Positions 17,932 to 27,399 of a stretch of 64,000 nt of DNA are shown here, piece by piece. The notes under the pieces are model-generated. The model made no database searches. It was given only the letters and a program-made list of their open reading frames with translations, and was not told where the DNA came from. Position 1 is the stretch's first letter. Each line of letters opens with the position of its first letter. Both the position numbers and the translations under genes were made by a program. Source of the stretch: Helicobacter anatolicus (GTDB lineage: Bacteria > Campylobacterota > Campylobacteria > Campylobacterales > Helicobacteraceae); contig NZ_JAJTMY010000003.1 of the NCBI RefSeq assembly GCF_021300615.1, positions 62,001 to 126,000 of the forward strand, given 5' to 3'.

Positions 17932-20508
17932 TTAGATTTTTTGCACCTTTTCTATTTGCTTATAAGTTTCAAACACATCACCAATTTGAATATCATTAAA
18001 ATTCTCTAACATAATTCCACACTCATAGCCTTTGCTTACTTCTCTTGCATCATCTTTAAAACGCTTTAATGAAGCAATCACACCATCATGTATCACTACA
18101 CCATTACGAATTAATCGAATCTTAATTCCACGCTGTATCACACCATCTACCACCATACAACCAGCAATAGTTCCTACCTTAGCAATACTAAAAGTTTCAC
18201 GCACCTCTGCTTGACCTGTATGCTCCTCTTCATAAACCGGAGACATCATACCAGATACCAATGCCTTCATATCATCAATCAAGCCATAAATGATAGAATA
18301 AGTCTTAATCTCTACTCCAAATTCCTTGCTTTTTGTTTTGACTACACCTGTAGGACGGATATTAAAGCCTAGAATCAAACAATTTTTACTTGCTGCTGCT
18401 AAAGCTACATCACTCTCTGAAATACCCCCTACACCAGAATTAATCACATTAATCTCTACTTCATCATTATTTAATTTCATAAGGCTAGCCTTAATTGCCT
18501 CCAAACTTCCTTGTGTATCCGCTTTAATAATTACAGGTAAAGACTTAAGGTTACCTTTTGCTACCATTTCTGCCAACTCATCAAAAGATACTTTTGTGGT
18601 TTTAGAAAGCTCTTTTTGTCTGTGATAATTGCTTCTTTTTTGTGCATATTCCTTAGCAGCCGAATCGCTTTCCACACTTGCAAGTATAATCCCTGCAGAA
18701 GGTATATCTCCAAGCCCTACAACAACTGCCACACCCGATGGTCCAACTTCACTAATATTTTGCCCTCTATGATCAATCAAAGCTCTTACACGCCCATAAG
18801 TAGTATCAGCTACAATAGAATCCCCGACTCTAAGCGTCCCATCTTGCACAATAATTGTAGCCACAGGACCTCTTCCCTTATCCATACTACCTTCTAAAAC
18901 CACAGCCTTAGCTTTTTTATTTGCATTAGCTTTTAACTCCAAAATTTCTGCTTGAATTAAAATCGTTTCAAGCAATGTTTCAATCCCTTCACCTGTTTTT
19001 GCAGAAACACCAATAAACTCATATTCCCCGCCCCAATCATTTGGCGTAAATCCAAGCTCTGCGCATTCTGCTTTTAATTTATCAATATTAATATTTTCTT
19101 TATCAATTTTATTCATTGCAACAATAATTTGCACACCTGCTGCCTTTGCATGATTAAATGCCTCAACTGTTTGTTGTTTTACCCCATCATCTGCAGCCAC
19201 TACAATAATAGCAATATCTGTAATTTGCGCTCCTCTGCTACGCATCTCTGCAAAAGCCTCATGTCCAGGAGTGTCGATAAAAGAAATCATATTGCCATTT
19301 TTTTCAACACTATAAGCACCAATATGTTGTGTAATACCACCAGATTCTCCACTTGCTACCCTACTATTGCGTATTTTATCAAGCAAGGAGGTTTTACCAT
19401 GATCTACATGACCCATAATTGTTACAACTGGTGGTCTGACTGAAAGATCTTTTTCATCACTCTCTTCTGTTGTAATATATTCCAATTCATCAAGATTATT
19501 TTGCAAGTTATAGCTAATTTGAAATTCTTCGCACAAAATTTCAATAGCATCGCGATCTAAAAAATCATTTTTTGTCACCATGGTACCAAGATTAAAAAGC
19601 ACTTTTACTACTTCATTAAGCTTTAATCCTGCCAAATCCGCAAATTCATATACACGCACCTCCTCAGGAATTGTAACCATGTCTTTTTTATCTTGATTTT
19701 CCTTTTTATCACTTTCTTTAAATTTATTTTTCTTTTTACTCCTTCTACCGATGCCCCCCTCACTCATCCAAGGATTTTTTTTCTGCACCTTAATTCTATC
19801 AACCATAGCCTGCTTTTGTTGTGCATCTTTTTCCTCATCTTGTATATCTTGTTCATGCAAATCAAATAACATAATTTCATTGCTATCATCTTCATCATAG
19901 TCGTGATCTGCGATTTCTCTTTCTAAATCCATTTTTTGTTCATGTTGTTTATGGGAAACTGGTGGTTGCTTAACCTTAACTTTTTTTACTACTTTTTCTT
20001 GTTCTGGAGCTTTATCTTCTTGAATACTATCAAACATTGCCTGCATGCTTGGAAAGTGGGATTTTTTAACTTCTACTTTATTCTCACCTATTTCATTTTC
20101 ATTGTTTCTTTTTACAATCCTTATGCCTGTACGTCGCATGGCTAATTGTTGCGCAGGTTCCTGAGAGACAATTTCTAAAATTTCACTTTGACTATTTTGT
20201 TTTTTTGCAAGAGAGTCGGGGGATTTTTTTACTACTTTTTTTACAGCCTCTTTCACAACCTTTGGCTTTTTCTCTTCTTTGGGTTTTTTCTCATCCTTTT
20301 TCTTTACCTGCGGTTGCAACTCTTGCAGTAATTTATCCAGACTCACTTTTCCCATATAATGACTCACAATAAGTTCTGCAAATTTTTGCTCAATACTACT
20401 TGTGGTAACCTTAACAGATAAACCCAATTCTTTCACAAATTCCAAAACATCTTTAGGTTGCTTTCCAACTTCGTTCGCGATTTCTGATATTTTTATTTTT
20501 GATGACAT
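17932..20508 (-). CDS. infB: Translation initiation factor IF-2
   Basis: GTPase that places initiator tRNA on the 30S subunit. 858 residues: N-terminal IF-2N module (MSSKIKISEIANEVGK), a long low-complexity charged linker rich in K, E and Q (about 70-290), a second IF-2N-like module, and the G domain with GHVDHGKTSLLDKI, DTPGHEAF and NKID motifs near residues 365-475, then domains II-IV. Overlaps ylxR by 16 nt upstream and abuts rbfA downstream. Confidence 0.98.
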   Translation of the reverse strand: MSSKIKISEIANEVGKQPKDVLEFVKELGLSVKVTTSSIEQKFAELIVSHYMGKVSLDKLLQELQPQVKKKDEKKPKEEKKPKVVKEAVKKVVKKSPDSLAKKQNSQSEILEIVSQEPAQQLAMRRTGIRIVKRNNENEIGENKVEVKKSHFPSMQAMFDSIQEDKAPEQEKVVKKVKVKQPPVSHKQHEQKMDLEREIADHDYDEDDSNEIMLFDLHEQDIQDEEKDAQQKQAMVDRIKVQKKNPWMSEGGIGRRSKKKNKFKESDKKENQDKKDMVTIPEEVRVYEFADLAGLKLNEVVKVLFNLGTMVTKNDFLDRDAIEILCEEFQISYNLQNNLDELEYITTEESDEKDLSVRPPVVTIMGHVDHGKTSLLDKIRNSRVASGESGGITQHIGAYSVEKNGNMISFIDTPGHEAFAEMRSRGAQITDIAIIVVAADDGVKQQTVEAFNHAKAAGVQIIVAMNKIDKENINIDKLKAECAELGFTPNDWGGEYEFIGVSAKTGEGIETLLETILIQAEILELKANANKKAKAVVLEGSMDKGRGPVATIIVQDGTLRVGDSIVADTTYGRVRALIDHRGQNISEVGPSGVAVVVGLGDIPSAGIILASVESDSAAKEYAQKRSNYHRQKELSKTTKVSFDELAEMVAKGNLKSLPVIIKADTQGSLEAIKASLMKLNNDEVEINVINSGVGGISESDVALAAASKNCLILGFNIRPTGVVKTKSKEFGVEIKTYSIIYGLIDDMKALVSGMMSPVYEEEHTGQAEVRETFSIAKVGTIAGCMVVDGVIQRGIKIRLIRNGVVIHDGVIASLKRFKDDAREVSKGYECGIMLENFNDIQIGDVFETYKQIEKVQKI

Positions 20509-20771
20509 GTCTTTCTTATCTCCTGAATTCCAAATTGGATTTTTTCCTTACTTTTTGGGGCGTGCTTTATTTTCAGAATACTTTGAAAAATTTTTTCTTT
20601 ATCAAGGCAGATTCTACAAAGATAAAAACTTCTGCCAAAACCATTAAAAAAAATGATGTCATCATTTTCGATCTTTAAACGAATAAGGTCTTTTTGCAAA
20701 AATCTTTGACGACAACCCACGCACATTCTTGTGGTCTTTTTTATTTCAAAATCTCTAAAATTCCTCATCAT
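20493..20771 (-). CDS. YlxR-family (DUF448) RNA-binding protein
   Basis: Small basic protein (92 residues; a second ATG three bases in is equally possible) with the YlxR hallmark TRMCVGCRQRFLQKDLIR and a downstream FNGFGRSFYLCRICLD segment. The family is commonly encoded just before infB, as here, and is thought to bind RNA; its role is not settled. The four cysteines (two CxxC-like pairs) could bind a metal, which is inference. Confidence 0.87.
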   Translation of the reverse strand: MMRNFRDFEIKKTTRMCVGCRQRFLQKDLIRLKIENDDIIFFNGFGRSFYLCRICLDKEKIFQSILKIKHAPKSKEKIQFGIQEIRKTCHQK

Positions 20772-20783
20772 TATACCAAAATT

Positions 20784-21668
20784 TTATTCTTTCTCAATTC
20801 TTAAGCCCTCGTTATCAAATGCCAAATCCAAAACCCTAAAATTTGTAAACTTATCTTGCAATGCTTTAGCAATTCTTGGAGCATCATCCTTGAAACATAT
20901 ATTTAAAAATGAAGAACCGCTGCCTGAAAGAGTGCTCATCAAAGCCCCTTTATCTAAAGCTATTTTTTGCACAGAAAATAAAACAGGGTATTGCTTCATT
21001 CTACGATATTGATGCATTCTATCCTTGCTAGCAATTCGTAACAAATCCCACTTTTTTTGAGCAAATGCCATTGTCATTAAAGATGCATGTGATAAATTAT
21101 ATGTAGTGTCTACACTACTATAATATTTTGGTAATGTTTGTCTTGAATGTTTTGTTGAAGTTGCGCGATTAGGAATGACCACCACAGCGCGTATGTCATC
21201 AGGTATATTTTCTCTAAGATGATAAACACGATTTTTTTCTACAACAGCAACATTAAATCCTCCAAAAATTGCTGGAGTAATATTATCAGGATGATTTTCA
21301 TACACCAATGCTGTATCGAGAATTTTTTGCTTATCTATACTACCATTTTGCATTAATTGTGCCATACCAATTGCACCACTAATTACTGCAGAACTACTCC
21401 CAAGTCCTCGAGAAATAGGAATCTTATTATTAAAAAAAAATGAATACTTATCTTTTGCGATATTTGTTTTTTCCAAGTTTTGCATAAAAATTTTGACAAA
21501 GACATTGTCAACCTTGATTTTTAAATATCCCTCTCCCTCGCCAACTATTTTAATACTTTGATACTTTGCTTTTTCCACATGAAAAAAATTTCTAAAATCC
21601 AAACTCAATCCCAAAGAATCAAATCCTGGTCCTAGATTTGCACTGGTTGCAGGAACACTAATAATCAT
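20784..21668 (-). CDS. thrB: Homoserine kinase
   Basis: GHMP-family kinase that phosphorylates homoserine on the path to threonine. 294 residues: N-terminal VPATSANLGPGFDSLGL, ATP loop PISRGLGSSSAVISGAIG near residue 90, and C-terminal glycine motif LSGSGSSFLNIC near residue 260. Lies between ylxR (12 nt downstream) and the TsaB-like gene, the order I know from H. pylori. Confidence 0.95.
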   Translation of the reverse strand: MIISVPATSANLGPGFDSLGLSLDFRNFFHVEKAKYQSIKIVGEGEGYLKIKVDNVFVKIFMQNLEKTNIAKDKYSFFFNNKIPISRGLGSSSAVISGAIGMAQLMQNGSIDKQKILDTALVYENHPDNITPAIFGGFNVAVVEKNRVYHLRENIPDDIRAVVVIPNRATSTKHSRQTLPKYYSSVDTTYNLSHASLMTMAFAQKKWDLLRIASKDRMHQYRRMKQYPVLFSVQKIALDKGALMSTLSGSGSSFLNICFKDDAPRIAKALQDKFTNFRVLDLAFDNEGLRIEKE

Positions 21669-21697
21669 TTCATTCCTTAATTTTTTTTATATTATAC

Positions 21698-22153
21698 TTA
21701 AATCGGAGGAACAATATATAATGGCACACACTCTTGATTAAAATCTTCTTGCTGTAATTTTTCTGGCAACATAAAATCATTTAGAATCTCACATTCTCGA
21801 TTCTCTAAAGAAATTTCACCATCTTTTTTTATAAAAAACTGACTACCAAAAGCTCGAATAGGTCGTTGCTTATTAAAATAAAAATGATCTACCGCAAAAA
21901 GTTCTAGATTTGTAAGATTTTTTAAAGTATGCACAAAAATATGCAAAAGTTTCAATGCACTCAAACTATTAGGCCCTCTAGCATAAAAAATTGCCCTAAC
22001 CTGATAATGTTTTTTAATCTCTATCCATAACTCTAAAAGTGCATCTAGAGTTTTTTGCCTGCTTTCATATTTTTTTATCAAGGATTTTTCTACATAAATC
22101 CCACATTGCACCAAAGATGAAGAACAAACAAGCAAAATAGAAGCTTCTTGCAT
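21698..22153 (-). CDS. TsaB-like protein (degenerate YeaZ family)
   Basis: A 151-residue protein. The segment ARGPNSLSALKLLHIFVHTL near residue 60 resembles the GPGSFTGLRIG block of TsaB, the non-catalytic partner of TsaD in the t6A modification of ANN-decoding tRNAs, and the N-terminal LLVCSSSLVQCGIYV has the beta-hairpin pattern of the ASKHA fold. It is short (E. coli TsaB is about 230) and several conserved glycines are missing, so the assignment is tentative. Its start overlaps the lpxC stop by one base. Confidence 0.55.
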   Translation of the reverse strand: MQEASILLVCSSSLVQCGIYVEKSLIKKYESRQKTLDALLELWIEIKKHYQVRAIFYARGPNSLSALKLLHIFVHTLKNLTNLELFAVDHFYFNKQRPIRAFGSQFFIKKDGEISLENRECEILNDFMLPEKLQQEDFNQECVPLYIVPPI

Positions 22154-23040
22154 TATGCAAACTCTTGTGATAATTCTAAAGATTTTTCAAGCTCTTTAGA
22201 TTCTACAAGCTCATAAGCACCATTTTCCTCTAAAATTTTTTGCGTCAATAAAGCATTTAATTTATGACTCCCTGCAAAAGATACATAACTTCCTAAAAGT
22301 GGCATACCAAGAATAGCCATATCCCCTATCGCATCTAAAATTTTATGACGCACAAACTCTTCTTTATAACGTAAACCCTCTTTATTTAAAATCCCATTTT
22401 CATCTAAAACGATACAATTATTCAAATTGCCACCTAAGCCAAGCCCAATAGATCGCAAATAATTTACCTCTTGCAAAAATCCAAAAGTTCGTGCTCTAGC
22501 AATCTCTTCTTTATAGTTTTGTTTACTGAAAATAAATTTATATTTTTGTTGCTTGATAGCAGGATGAGGAAAATCAATAGAAAAATCAAAAATTGTCTGA
22601 TTACTAGGCTCAATACGCACAAATTTATCCCCCTCTTTTACCTCTATAGGTTTTTTAATTGCCATAATCTTTTTGTTTGCATCTAATACTCTTATACCTG
22701 CTTCATCTAAAAGCATACAGTATCCTATCGCGCTTCCATCCATAATTGGAATTTCTTCATTATCTACAGAAATTTTTAAATTATCAATCCCATAAGCATA
22801 GATTGCTGAAAGTAAATGTTCAATTGTAGAAATTTTTGCATCCCCCAAACTCAATACAGTTGCCATTGTAGTATTAGTAACATTTTGAGGTTTCATAGGG
22901 ATACTTACCCCTAAATCACTACGATAAAAAATAATTCCACTATCTGCCTCCAATGGCTCTAAAACCATTTTTACAGGCACTCCTTTATGTAAGCCAATAC
23001 CTACAAGCTCTACTTTTTTATTAATTGTTTTTTGTTTCAT
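22153..23040 (-). CDS. lpxC: UDP-3-O-acyl-GlcNAc deacetylase
   Basis: Zinc amidase that commits the cell to lipid A synthesis. 295 residues. Visible motifs: [18 protein letters not shown] (zinc His), [25 protein letters not shown] (zinc His and Asp) and [10 protein letters not shown] with the catalytic His. Overlaps minC by 4 nt and the TsaB-like gene by 1 nt. With lpxD at 5193 it gives two lipid A genes in the window. Confidence 0.97.
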   Translation of the reverse strand: MKQKTINKKVELVGIGLHKGVPVKMVLEPLEADSGIIFYRSDLGVSIPMKPQNVTNTTMATVLSLGDAKISTIEHLLSAIYAYGIDNLKISVDNEEIPIMDGSAIGYCMLLDEAGIRVLDANKKIMAIKKPIEVKEGDKFVRIEPSNQTIFDFSIDFPHPAIKQQKYKFIFSKQNYKEEIARARTFGFLQEVNYLRSIGLGLGGNLNNCIVLDENGILNKEGLRYKEEFVRHKILDAIGDMAILGMPLLGSYVSFAGSHKLNALLTQKILEENGAYELVESKELEKSLELSQEFA

Positions 23041-23591
23041 TTTAATTCCTTAATGGTAATACAATCTCCATTTCTTACAACAAGCTTTAAAATATCTTGA
23101 TTTGCATTAATCATATTCAACATAGAATCCGAAAAAATCTGTCCTGCAAAAATCAAGGGATTTCCTACAATCGACTTTAAAATTAAATATTTTCCTCCAC
23201 ATTCAATACGCCCCTCACATTTTCCAAAAATTACAAGATTTCCAGATGCATAAATTTTAGCACCATTATGAATATTTTCACAGATAATCAAATCTCCATC
23301 ATGCTCTACCTCTTCACCACTTCTTGTAGGTTTGGAAATTACTCTTAATTGTGATTTTTCTGCAACATTTTCTACTTGATGACTATTTTGTTTAAATGAA
23401 TAATTTGGCACAAAATAAGTAAGATTTAGCTCCTGTGTTAATGCCTGTATCTCTTCTTGTGGTGTAGATGTGAAAATAATCAAATAATCTTTAAGCAAAA
23501 CAGAATTTTTTACCAAAAACTCTACACATTCTTGTAAATTTGTATTATCAATTTCAAAAGCTCTAATTGTTTTTTGTTTTACTTTGACCAC
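23037..23591 (-). CDS. minC: Septum site-determining protein MinC
   Basis: Inhibitor of FtsZ polymerisation that, with MinD, restricts division to mid-cell. 184 residues: a variable N-terminal domain (about 1-85) and the C-terminal right-handed beta-helix beginning with [15 protein letters not shown] and [20 protein letters not shown], which matches MinC strongly. minD and minE are not adjacent. Coupled to lpxC by a 4-nt overlap. Confidence 0.92.
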   Translation of the reverse strand: MVKVKQKTIRAFEIDNTNLQECVEFLVKNSVLLKDYLIIFTSTPQEEIQALTQELNLTYFVPNYSFKQNSHQVENVAEKSQLRVISKPTRSGEEVEHDGDLIICENIHNGAKIYASGNLVIFGKCEGRIECGGKYLILKSIVGNPLIFAGQIFSDSMLNMINANQDILKLVVRNGDCITIKELK

Positions 23592-23609
23592 TTCCTGTCC
23601 TTAAATAAT

Positions 23610-25013
23610 TTATTTTTTGCCTTCAATAATATTTTGTGCCTTTAAAAATACATCTGTAATATTGCTTTTAATCCATTTGGCATCCATCCACTCTGCTACG
23701 CGTACTGGATGTCCTTGCACCAAAATTCCTAAATGCAAATGATCCCCAAATGCCCAACCTGTTTGTCCTGTCTTGCCAATCTCTGTGTATGCATTAATCA
23801 CATCACCTGCTTTTACTTCAAACTCTGACATATGAGAATATAAAGAAGATAATCCCATACCATGATCAATTAAAACCGTATTACCATACACGCCAAGAAG
23901 TCCTGTAAAAAGTACTTCACCTGCATTTGTACTAAGAATCGGTGCATTTTTATAATTAGCAATATCAAGTCCTAAATGCATAGAATGTGAAAACTTTTTA
24001 TCTTTATAAAGATATGTTCTATCATCTCCAAAACTCCCTACAACTTGTGCTTTTTTAAGTGGTAAAAAAACATTAAAGTGTATTGGCTTTAAATATCCTT
24101 GATAATCTGATGCATTTGTAGTTCTAAATATAATATTTTCATCTTTATTGCGAATTAACTCATTGATATATTTAAATTTTTCCAATGGTTCGCTAAAACT
24201 ACTAGGAGATCTCTCACCAATCACATCAATCAAATGATCTAATTTTGTATTTAAAAATTGATCGCTAATTTTTATTTTAGAAAAACGATAATGCACATTA
24301 GGATCTTTAATAATTGGAATTGCAACTTTTTTTGTATTAAATGCCTGATCAATTGCTGTAATTGTGCCATTAAAAATTTTATTTCGTATAGACCAAGCAA
24401 TTAAGACTGCATAATACCCTTTTTGCAAAAATGGAAAAGCCTTAAACTGATCTGTGCCATTTGTCACAATTACTTCTCTTGTGCTTTTATCTTCGATTTT
24501 AAAAATCAAAAGTGCACTACCTCCATAAGAAATCTTATAAGAACTTGCCACCATTCTTACCAAAGGTGCTTCAGTATCTACTTCAAAATCAAATTTTAAT
24601 TTTGTAGTATTTCCACTAAAAAAATGAGAATTACTCCAATCATTTACAATAATTTCATAAAAAATATGCTCGTTTTCTTTCAACATAACATTTGGCTTTG
24701 GTAATAAAACTTTTAAATGCTCTGGTCTTTGTACAATCGCTTCTTGTTTATCGATTAAAATGCTTCCATTTTCACTTTTTGCAATGATTCTATAACTTCT
24801 AATTCCACTGGCATCCTTCATATATAAGACCATATCTCTATAAGGATTCCAAAAATTTGCCCCTGGCATTACTTCTTTTTCTTCATTGCCAATACGAACC
24901 ATCATCTTTACTTCTGGTGGATTTGTTTCAAATATTTTTGAATGATAAATCCAGTAGCCAAATAATCCTATGCCAAATAAAATTAAAACTTGTAAAAGGG
25001 TTTTTAATCTCAT
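23610..25013 (-). CDS. M23-family (LytM) murein endopeptidase
   Basis: Periplasmic peptidoglycan hydrolase or regulator, about 467 residues. N-terminal membrane anchor (TLLQVLILFGIGLFGYWIYH), a long beta-rich periplasmic region, then the LytM domain with HLGLDIANYKNAPI near residue 330 (zinc H-x3-D), YSHMSE and HLHLGI (zinc His). All zinc-binding residues appear intact. The start at 25013 (MRLKTLL) is preferred over 25031. Position after minC matches the H. pylori arrangement. Confidence 0.88.
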   Translation of the reverse strand: MRLKTLLQVLILFGIGLFGYWIYHSKIFETNPPEVKMMVRIGNEEKEVMPGANFWNPYRDMVLYMKDASGIRSYRIIAKSENGSILIDKQEAIVQRPEHLKVLLPKPNVMLKENEHIFYEIIVNDWSNSHFFSGNTTKLKFDFEVDTEAPLVRMVASSYKISYGGSALLIFKIEDKSTREVIVTNGTDQFKAFPFLQKGYYAVLIAWSIRNKIFNGTITAIDQAFNTKKVAIPIIKDPNVHYRFSKIKISDQFLNTKLDHLIDVIGERSPSSFSEPLEKFKYINELIRNKDENIIFRTTNASDYQGYLKPIHFNVFLPLKKAQVVGSFGDDRTYLYKDKKFSHSMHLGLDIANYKNAPILSTNAGEVLFTGLLGVYGNTVLIDHGMGLSSLYSHMSEFEVKAGDVINAYTEIGKTGQTGWAFGDHLHLGILVQGHPVRVAEWMDAKWIKSNITDVFLKAQNIIEGKK

Positions 25014-25039
25014 CTGCCCACCTTTTTGCAAAAATCGCT

Positions 25040-26071
25040 TTAAAATAGGTAATTATAACCAATAATAAAAAAACTTGAACGCCAAAAGCTAATATCTCCA
25101 GACATTATCGCTTCGTTACCACTACTAATACTAACTTTTGATTGATTTTCTGAAATTTTTGTTTTTTCCGTATGCGTATAACTTACATTTCCAGGTTTTT
25201 CTAGTCCTAAGCGGAGTTGTGAAACAGGTATTTTAACCCCAATTTCTATACGATGTTTTGTATCAATTGCCACATTAACCCCAAAATTAACCATATAGTC
25301 AATTTGTAACAAATGCTTCCATAAGCCATTGCTATACAAACTTCTAGTTATTTCTGTTTGGCCACTCTGCCAAGATACATTAGCCAAATTAACATTTTGA
25401 ATCTGATCACTAAAAAGCATTACACCAAAACCAAAACCAACAAACCCCCCAAGCTCTATTTTTTTATGAACCCTAAAATCTACAAGCATATCTAAATTCA
25501 GTGCTGCCAACAAATAATTATTTCTCCCCACATTTTTACCAAGTGCTGCCAACAAATAATTATTTCTCCCCACATTTTTACCATTTGACTTTACATGACC
25601 CCAACCCAACAAAGCATCTCCATAGATTCTAGTCCCAAAATAGCGATTAAAAAAATTCTGGTAGCCAATTTTTCCACCAAACATTCCAATTAGACTATTA
25701 AAATCCCTAGGTGCACCAAGCACAGGAAGCGAACCCTCAACATTATTATCTTGATTGTATTTATTATACTCATAACGATTATTAACTAAACCACTCCCTG
25801 CCATAATTCCTAAAAACAACCCATTTTTACTTGCTGGAATCTGAGCTCTCTGCTTTTTTATCTCTTCCAAAGATAATGCTTTTTCTCCTAATTTCTCAAT
25901 CTCTTTTTTAATCCCTGAAATTTTTTGATCCAAATCTGTATTTTGATATGGCAATTCTTGAACTGACATATTTTTGGTTTTTTCTTCTTCTGGTTCTAGC
26001 ACAACAAAATTAGAACTCTCTTGTGCTTGCAATAAAACACCAAAAAGCAATACTATCAAGATACTCCGCAT
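25040..26071 (-). CDS. Outer-membrane protein, first of three related genes
   Basis: 343 residues with a signal peptide (MRSILIVLLFGVLLQAQ), an acidic N-terminal part with coiled-coil-like charge (IKKEIEKLGEKALSLEEIKK), and a beta-barrel-like remainder that begins KNGLFLGIMAG and ends in an aromatic GYNYLF. The two downstream genes share the G-x-F/L-LG-(V/I) opening and the aromatic end, so the three are probably diverged paralogues. An exact 42-bp in-frame tandem duplication lies in the middle. AAGGA is 6 nt before the ATG at 26071. Function unknown; H. pylori has a similar trio after its minC/M23 genes. Confidence 0.78.
   Translation of the reverse strand: MRSILIVLLFGVLLQAQESSNFVVLEPEEEKTKNMSVQELPYQNTDLDQKISGIKKEIEKLGEKALSLEEIKKQRAQIPASKNGLFLGIMAGSGLVNNRYEYNKYNQDNNVEGSLPVLGAPRDFNSLIGMFGGKIGYQNFFNRYFGTRIYGDALLGWGHVKSNGKNVGRNNYLLAALGKNVGRNNYLLAALNLDMLVDFRVHKKIELGGFVGFGFGVMLFSDQIQNVNLANVSWQSGQTEITRSLYSNGLWKHLLQIDYMVNFGVNVAIDTKHRIEIGVKIPVSQLRLGLEKPGNVSYTHTEKTKISENQSKVSISSGNEAIMSGDISFWRSSFFIIGYNYLF
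25500..25583 (-). repeat. Exact 42-bp tandem duplication inside an outer-membrane protein gene
   Basis: Two identical 42-bp units (25500-25541 and 25542-25583), each coding for 14 residues (GKNVGRNNYLLAAL in register). The length is a multiple of three, so the frame stays open. Perfect identity points to a recent slippage or recombination event. Confidence 0.95.
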
Positions 26072-26080
26072 CACCATTCC

Positions 26081-26722
26081 TTAAAATACATATTGATAAA
26101 CCAACAAATACATACTATTAAATCTTACTTCATCACCCAAATTAAAACTTGATGGGGTATTTTTCATTTGAAAATCAATACGATGCTTCACATTCAAAAT
26201 CACTCCCATCCCTATATTAAACAACATGCTCCATTGTTGAGTATTTTTATTTTTTCCTGCAATCCCTTGAAAAAAACTCCCTACACCTAGACCTGCAAAA
26301 AAAGATAAACCATATTTTTTATTTTTATCGAGCATAATATCGCCTAAAAAATCTACATTTGCACTAGGTAAGACATACCATAATAGATTTCTTGTAGTAT
26401 CTACCAAATATAGTGCACTATCCACATCTATATAAGCCCGAATCCCTGCAGAAGAGTTTTTAATAAATTTTTGATACCCTACACGCATATTTAAAAGTGT
26501 AGAAATTGTACCAAAATGATAATTTAAAAATGTATTTCCAACCCCAACACCTAGCAAAACCCCATCTTTTTCCCTATTATTAGAATGTTCAAGCTCTTTA
26601 TTTTCCAACTCATGGAGTTGACCTTTTAACATATAATATTCTTTTTGTTTTTCATATTCCTTTTCATTAGCAAATATTACGCAAAGATTTATCACACATA
26701 TCAGAAAAATTCTAAAATACAT
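26081..26722 (-). CDS. Outer-membrane protein, second of three related genes
   Basis: 213 residues: signal peptide MYFRIFLICVINLCVIFAN, a charged linker (EYEKQKEYYMLKGQLHELEN), then a beta-barrel-like region opening GVLLGVGVGNTFLNYHF and ending VYQYVF. It contains GLGVGSFFQGIAG and FNIGMGVILNVKHRIDFQ, matching GFGFGVMLFS and NFGVNVAIDTKHRIEI in the first gene and NFGIGVSLFGHNRIDF in the third. Start overlaps the third gene's end by 11 nt. No known enzymatic motif. Confidence 0.75.
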   Translation of the reverse strand: MYFRIFLICVINLCVIFANEKEYEKQKEYYMLKGQLHELENKELEHSNNREKDGVLLGVGVGNTFLNYHFGTISTLLNMRVGYQKFIKNSSAGIRAYIDVDSALYLVDTTRNLLWYVLPSANVDFLGDIMLDKNKKYGLSFFAGLGVGSFFQGIAGKNKNTQQWSMLFNIGMGVILNVKHRIDFQMKNTPSSFNLGDEVRFNSMYLLVYQYVF

Positions 26723-27398
26723 AGTTATATCCTACACCATAAAATGCACCAAACCAATCTAGCATCGAATTTGTAAAAATCTTAAGTTCAAAATCTATGC
26801 GATTATGTCCAAATAAAGACACTCCTATACCAAAATTTGCCATAAAACTAAAAGAAGAATCCGCATTATTTTGGTATACCATATTTCCAGCAGCCACCCC
26901 AAAAATAACCCCTGCATCAAAATTTTTTACTACCGGAATATCTAACAATAAATCCCAAGCAAGCATAATGCTTGACATTCTTTCCTTACCAAATAAAGTT
27001 GTGGTAGGCAACATTGATAAATACTGCACATATGCTCTAGTACCAAGCATGCCAGGATAAGATAAACGCTCCAAAAAAGAAGGTAAAAAAGATTGGTATC
27101 CTAATTTAATTCCATAAGAAAAGGAAGGTGAAGAAGATTGATTTGATCCATAGGAAAAATATTGCTTATACGCGCTTCCTCCTAAATCTCCATCAAAACC
27201 ACCCGTAATCACCCCTAAAAATACTCCTGTTTTTTTCTCGCCCCTATCTACATCTTCAATAAGCTGCGCAATTTCTTCATCAGAAAATTTTTCATAAAAC
27301 ATTATATAGGGATAATATTTTAAATCCAGATTCATATAATCTATTTTTTCACAAAAAGCAAAAAGAATTGTCATTATAAAAAATAGTATTTTTTTCAT
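26712..27398 (-). CDS. Outer-membrane protein, third of three related genes
   Basis: 228 residues from MKKILFFIMTILFAFCEK, a signal peptide; the start at 27398 removes a 21-residue upstream extension that would overlap murD. After an acidic linker the barrel-like part opens TGVFLGVITGGFDGDLGG and ends GYNYVF. The first of the trio in transcription order, 1 nt after the murD stop (27400). Probably exported to the outer membrane; role unknown. Confidence 0.75.
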   Translation of the reverse strand: MKKILFFIMTILFAFCEKIDYMNLDLKYYPYIMFYEKFSDEEIAQLIEDVDRGEKKTGVFLGVITGGFDGDLGGSAYKQYFSYGSNQSSSPSFSYGIKLGYQSFLPSFLERLSYPGMLGTRAYVQYLSMLPTTTLFGKERMSSIMLAWDLLLDIPVVKNFDAGVIFGVAAGNMVYQNNADSSFSFMANFGIGVSLFGHNRIDFELKIFTNSMLDWFGAFYGVGYNYVF

Positions 27399-27399
27399 A

